A stretch of DNA of 7,142 nt, taken from assembly GCA_025455595.1 (NCBI GenBank), contig JALOMD010000128.1, positions 1 through 7,142 of the forward strand. The letters run 5' to 3'. Below are positions 5,336 to 7,142 of this stretch, piece after piece. The stretch's first letter is position 1. Each line of letters begins with the position of its first letter. The notes under the pieces are model-generated. The model was not told the DNA's origin and made no database searches. It saw only the letters and a program-made list of their open reading frames with translations. The DNA comes from Cytophagales bacterium. Lineage in GTDB: Bacteria; Bacteroidota; Bacteroidia; Cytophagales; 172606-1. The position numbers and the translations under genes are program-made.

Positions 5336-6301
5336 ATGAAAGTTATTCAAGTTGCAAAACCGGGCGGGCCGGAAGCCTTGCAGTACGTGGATGTTCCCGT
5401 TCCGTCGCCCAAGGCGGGCGAGGTTTTGGTGCGTCAAACCGCTGTTGGTGTCAACTTCATTGATGTCTATCACCGCGAAGGCCGCTATCCCCTCCCCTTG
5501 CCGTTTGTACCCGGCTCGGAGGCGGCGGGCGTGGTGGAGGCCGTGGGCGAAGGCGTGTCCGAATTCCGGCCCGGCCAACGCGTGGCCTACGCCATGCACG
5601 TGGGCAGCTACGCCGAGTACGCTGCCGTACCCGCCGCCAAACTGGTGCCAGTCCCTGATGCCGTGGACGACCGCAGCGCGGCCGCCGCCATGCTGCAAGG
5701 CATGACGGCCCATTACCTCTGCCGCAGCACGTATCCGGTGCATCCCGGCGACACGGTGCTGGTACACGCCGGGGCAGGCGGCGTGGGGCTGCTGCTCACG
5801 CAAATGGTTCGTCGCATCGGGGCGCGGGTGATTACGACCGTTTCCACGCCCGAAAAGGCCGAACTGTCGCGGCAGGCCGGAGCCGACGAGGTGATTCTGT
5901 ACACCGGGCAGGACTTTGAAGCCGAAACCATGCGCCTGACCAACGGCGCGGGCGTACAAGTAGTGTACGACTCGGTGGGCCGCACCACTTTCGACAAGAG
6001 CATGACTTGCTTGGCACCGCGCGGACATTTGGTGCTGTACGGAGCTTCCAGCGGCCCGGTGCCGCCCTTCGACCCCATCGTTTTGGGCAAAAAATCGTTG
6101 TTTCTGACGCGGCCGTCGCTGGCGCACTACACCCTCACCCGCGACGAACTGCTGCTACGCGCCAACGACGTGCTGCAAGCCGTCCAATCCGGCGAGTTGA
6201 AACTGCGCATCGAACACGTCTATCCGCTGGCCGAAGCCGCCCAAGCCCACCGCGACCTCGAAGGCCGGGCCACGACGGGGAAGTTGCTGTTGGTGTTGTG
6301 A
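5336..6301 (+). CDS. qor: NADPH:quinone oxidoreductase (QOR family, MDR superfamily)
   Basis: This encodes 321 residues, the usual length for the zinc-free quinone oxidoreductase branch of medium-chain dehydrogenases. The N-terminal GroES-like catalytic domain (about 1-115) has VGVNFIDVYHREGRYPLPLP (37-56) and the GSEAAGVVEAVGEGV block (60-74). The linker holds MLQGMTAHYL (119-128). The Rossmann domain carries the nucleotide-binding HAGAGGVGLLL (144-154, form of AxxGGVG). VYDSVGRTTFDKSM (210-223) and FLTRPSLAHYT (256-266) are also family hallmarks. Cysteine zinc ligands are absent, as expected for QOR. It likely performs NADPH-dependent reduction of quinones or reactive carbonyls in the cytoplasm; the in vivo substrate is not evident. 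ATG 5336 matches the family start (MKVIQVAKPGGPEAL); longer frames enter repeat DNA. A match to the intergenic hairpin half-site (6079-6097) lies inside the codons for IVLGKKS. Confidence 0.92.
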   Translation: MKVIQVAKPGGPEALQYVDVPVPSPKAGEVLVRQTAVGVNFIDVYHREGRYPLPLPFVPGSEAAGVVEAVGEGVSEFRPGQRVAYAMHVGSYAEYAAVPAAKLVPVPDAVDDRSAAAAMLQGMTAHYLCRSTYPVHPGDTVLVHAGAGGVGLLLTQMVRRIGARVITTVSTPEKAELSRQAGADEVILYTGQDFEAETMRLTNGAGVQVVYDSVGRTTFDKSMTCLAPRGHLVLYGASSGPVPPFDPIVLGKKSLFLTRPSLAHYTLTRDELLLRANDVLQAVQSGELKLRIEHVYPLAEAAQAHRDLEGRATTGKLLLVL

Positions 6302-6304
6302 CAC

Positions 6305-6329
6305 AGTGGTCAGTGGTTAGTGGTCAGTG
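6305..6329 (+). repeat. Short heptad tandem array just after the oxidoreductase stop
   Basis: AGTGGTC, AGTGGTT, AGTGGTC and a partial AGTG run in strict 7 nt register starting 3 bp after the TGA. This is an array without the GGCGTTTTGGGC hairpin next to it. It is the same class of gene-end heptad array as the other copies, with another unit sequence. Confidence 0.7.
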
Positions 6330-6340
6330 AAGGAAATAAA

Positions 6341-6483
6341 GGGTTAGAGCAAAAGATTTGTGGCCGAAGCCGGTTCGTGCGAACATCATGCCGTTGGCTT
6401 GACAGGCGAATCGTGAGAATCCGTGGTTCGTGTCCGCACGAACCATCCGCACATCCAAACACGTCAAAACTTTTGCTCAACCC
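6341..6483. repeat. 143 bp element bounded by near-perfect inverted repeats, with inner hairpins
   Basis: GGGTTAGAGCAAAAG (6341-6355) is matched by CTTTTGCTCAACCC (6470-6483), its reverse complement lacking one base. Inside are AAGCC (6367-6371)/GGCTT (6396-6400), a tight GTTCG/CGAAC stem (6373-6384), and a perfect 9 bp stem TGGTTCGTG/CACGAACCA (6424-6432, 6437-6445). No protein is credible here. It could be a MITE-like element with terminal inverted repeats or a structured RNA; the sequence alone does not decide. No clear target-site duplication is visible at the edges. Confidence 0.45.
6424..6445. terminator. Strong hairpin downstream of the oxidoreductase, possible terminator
   Basis: TGGTTCGTG and CACGAACCA form a 9 bp perfect stem around a TCCG loop, about 120 bp after the oxidoreductase stop. 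It has no T run on either side, so intrinsic termination is doubtful. It shares GGTTCGTG with 6372-6379 nearby. Confidence 0.25.
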
Positions 6484-6528
6484 CTCAAAAAGTGACTGCC
6501 CTTCAAGCATTGCAAGGTTCAGCCAATC

Positions 6529-6588
6529 GGGCGTTTTAAGCAAAAATTGCCCAAAACGCCCCTGCCGACTGCTACTGCCACTGCCCAC
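6529..6588 (-). repeat. Composite repeat copy F: hairpin plus degenerate array next to the L,D-transpeptidase end
   Basis: Arms GGGCGTTTTAAGCAA (6529-6543) and TTGCCCAAAACGCCC (6547-6561) form a 15 bp stem with two A-C mismatches around AAA. Units CTGCCGA, CTGCTA, CTGCCA, CTGCCCA (6562-6587) follow. The hairpin region matches copy A at 29 of 32 bases on the same strand, but the array lies on the opposite side, next to the 3' end of the - strand gene. A T run (6589-6595) follows the array on the + strand, separated from the stem. Confidence 0.7.
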
Positions 6589-6602
6589 TTTTTTTCTTTC
6601 GC

Positions 6603-7139
6603 TTACGGCCTTATTTCCATCGGCGTACCGTCTGGCACGGCTTGCCAAATCTCGTCCATTTCGGCGTTGGCTACGGCTACACAGCCGTCTGTCCAATCGT
6701 ACAGCCGATGCCATTTTCCCATCCAACTGATGCTCGGATGCAAGCCGTGCATCATCACCATGCCGCCGGGCGACGCGTTTCGTTTGGCTGCCTGCATCCG
6801 GTCGGTTTCGTTGGGATACGAAATGTGCAACGACCGGTAGCAACTGCTGCGGGCATTGCGCCAGTCAAGCGTGTAAACGCCTTCGGGCGTGCGTTCGTCG
6901 CCTTCGCGCTGCTTGTGTCCTTTCGGAACAGCCCCCAACGATATGACGTATGTCCGTAAAACCGCGCCGTTTTTCATCAGTTTCATTTTGCGCTGGCTTT
7001 TGAAAACCACCACCCGGTCGGCTCTTTCGGTCAGCGGCGGCCTTGTCTCCGTATGTCCGGCCCTCAAAAGCAGCAAAAACGCAACGATTGGCAAAGCCGC
7101 CAATCCCAAACGCAGCAGTTTCGACTTTCCCAAAAACAT
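6603..7139 (-). CDS. YkuD-domain L,D-transpeptidase family protein, YafK-type
   Basis: This encodes 178 residues. The start ATG (7139-7137) is followed by a basic stretch and a hydrophobic segment (residues about 8-26), a signal peptide or anchor placing the enzyme in the periplasm; the frame is still open for the single codon before the window edge, so a slightly longer form cannot be excluded. The YkuD fold covers about 42-178: YVISLGAVPKGHK (64-76), RTPEGVYTLD (83-92), SLHISYPN (103-110), PGGMVMMHG with H131-G132, and the active-site WTDGCVAV with catalytic C153. The spacing and SLHISYPN resemble the YafK/ErfK subgroup, whose members form or cleave 3-3 or protein links at diaminopimelate in peptidoglycan; which reaction applies here is unknown. 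No LysM or SH3 binding domain is present. It converges with the oxidoreductase gene; its promoter is outside the window. Confidence 0.88.
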   Translation of the reverse strand: MFLGKSKLLRLGLAALPIVAFLLLLRAGHTETRPPLTERADRVVVFKSQRKMKLMKNGAVLRTYVISLGAVPKGHKQREGDERTPEGVYTLDWRNARSSCYRSLHISYPNETDRMQAAKRNASPGGMVMMHGLHPSISWMGKWHRLYDWTDGCVAVANAEMDEIWQAVPDGTPMEIRP

Positions 7140-7142
7140 ACG

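Noticed and set aside
5318..6127. A 269-codon open frame on the - strand opposite the oxidoreductase
   Set aside because: It is a shadow of the oxidoreductase, rich in His/Gly/Arg, with no recognisable motif.
3726..6301. An ethanolamine utilisation operon of permease plus oxidoreductase
   Set aside because: No eutB/eutC or aldehyde dehydrogenase is present, the gap is 293 bp of repeats, and QOR is not an ethanolamine pathway enzyme.
493..6588. A CRISPR array built from the repeated GGCGTTTTGGGC hairpins
   Set aside because: The copies are hundreds to thousands of bases apart, in both orientations, imperfect and without uniform spacers, and no cas gene is present.

Overview
The window most likely comes from a member of the Bacteroidota, possibly a Saprospiria-like lineage. 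This is inferred from gene content: the tail of a large BNR/sortilin-type protein, a secreted CAP protein that also carries an OmpA-like domain, and a YafK-type L,D-transpeptidase. Start codons without a recognisable Shine-Dalgarno sequence and intergenic regions crowded with short degenerate tandem repeats point the same way. No rRNA, tRNA, CRISPR array, transposase or phage gene was seen.

Layout from left to right. (1) The 3' end of a + strand BNR/VPS10-like protein (2-481). (2) A convergent 2.6 kb - strand gene (642-3257) for a secreted protein with an N-terminal CAP domain, a central OmpA-like domain and a long helical C-terminus ending in four cysteines. (3) A 468 bp divergent spacer (3258-3725) with at least six small inverted repeats. 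(4) A + strand ethanolamine-permease-like APC transporter (3726-5042). (5) A 293 bp repeat-rich spacer. (6) A + strand NADPH:quinone oxidoreductase (5336-6301). (7) A 301 bp spacer with a heptad repeat, a 143 bp element bounded by inverted repeats, and a hairpin. (8) A convergent - strand L,D-transpeptidase (6603-7139) whose start lies 3 bases from the window end.

The genes do not form an obvious pathway. The CAP/OmpA protein and the L,D-transpeptidase are both envelope or peptidoglycan related. The permease and the oxidoreductase point the same way but are separated by 293 bp of repeats and are probably independent units.

The most striking signal is non-coding. A composite repeat made of a degenerate 7-8 nt tandem array joined to a hairpin (arms GGCGTTTTGGGC / GCCCAAAACGCC) occurs five times, with further hairpin-only, array-only and half copies. 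In all five the array lies next to the gene end and the hairpin lies further out. Two copies in inverted orientation bracket the permease gene, and one of them supplies its last codons and stop. The CAP/OmpA gene is visibly more AT-rich than the transporter and oxidoreductase genes and has no such array at either end.
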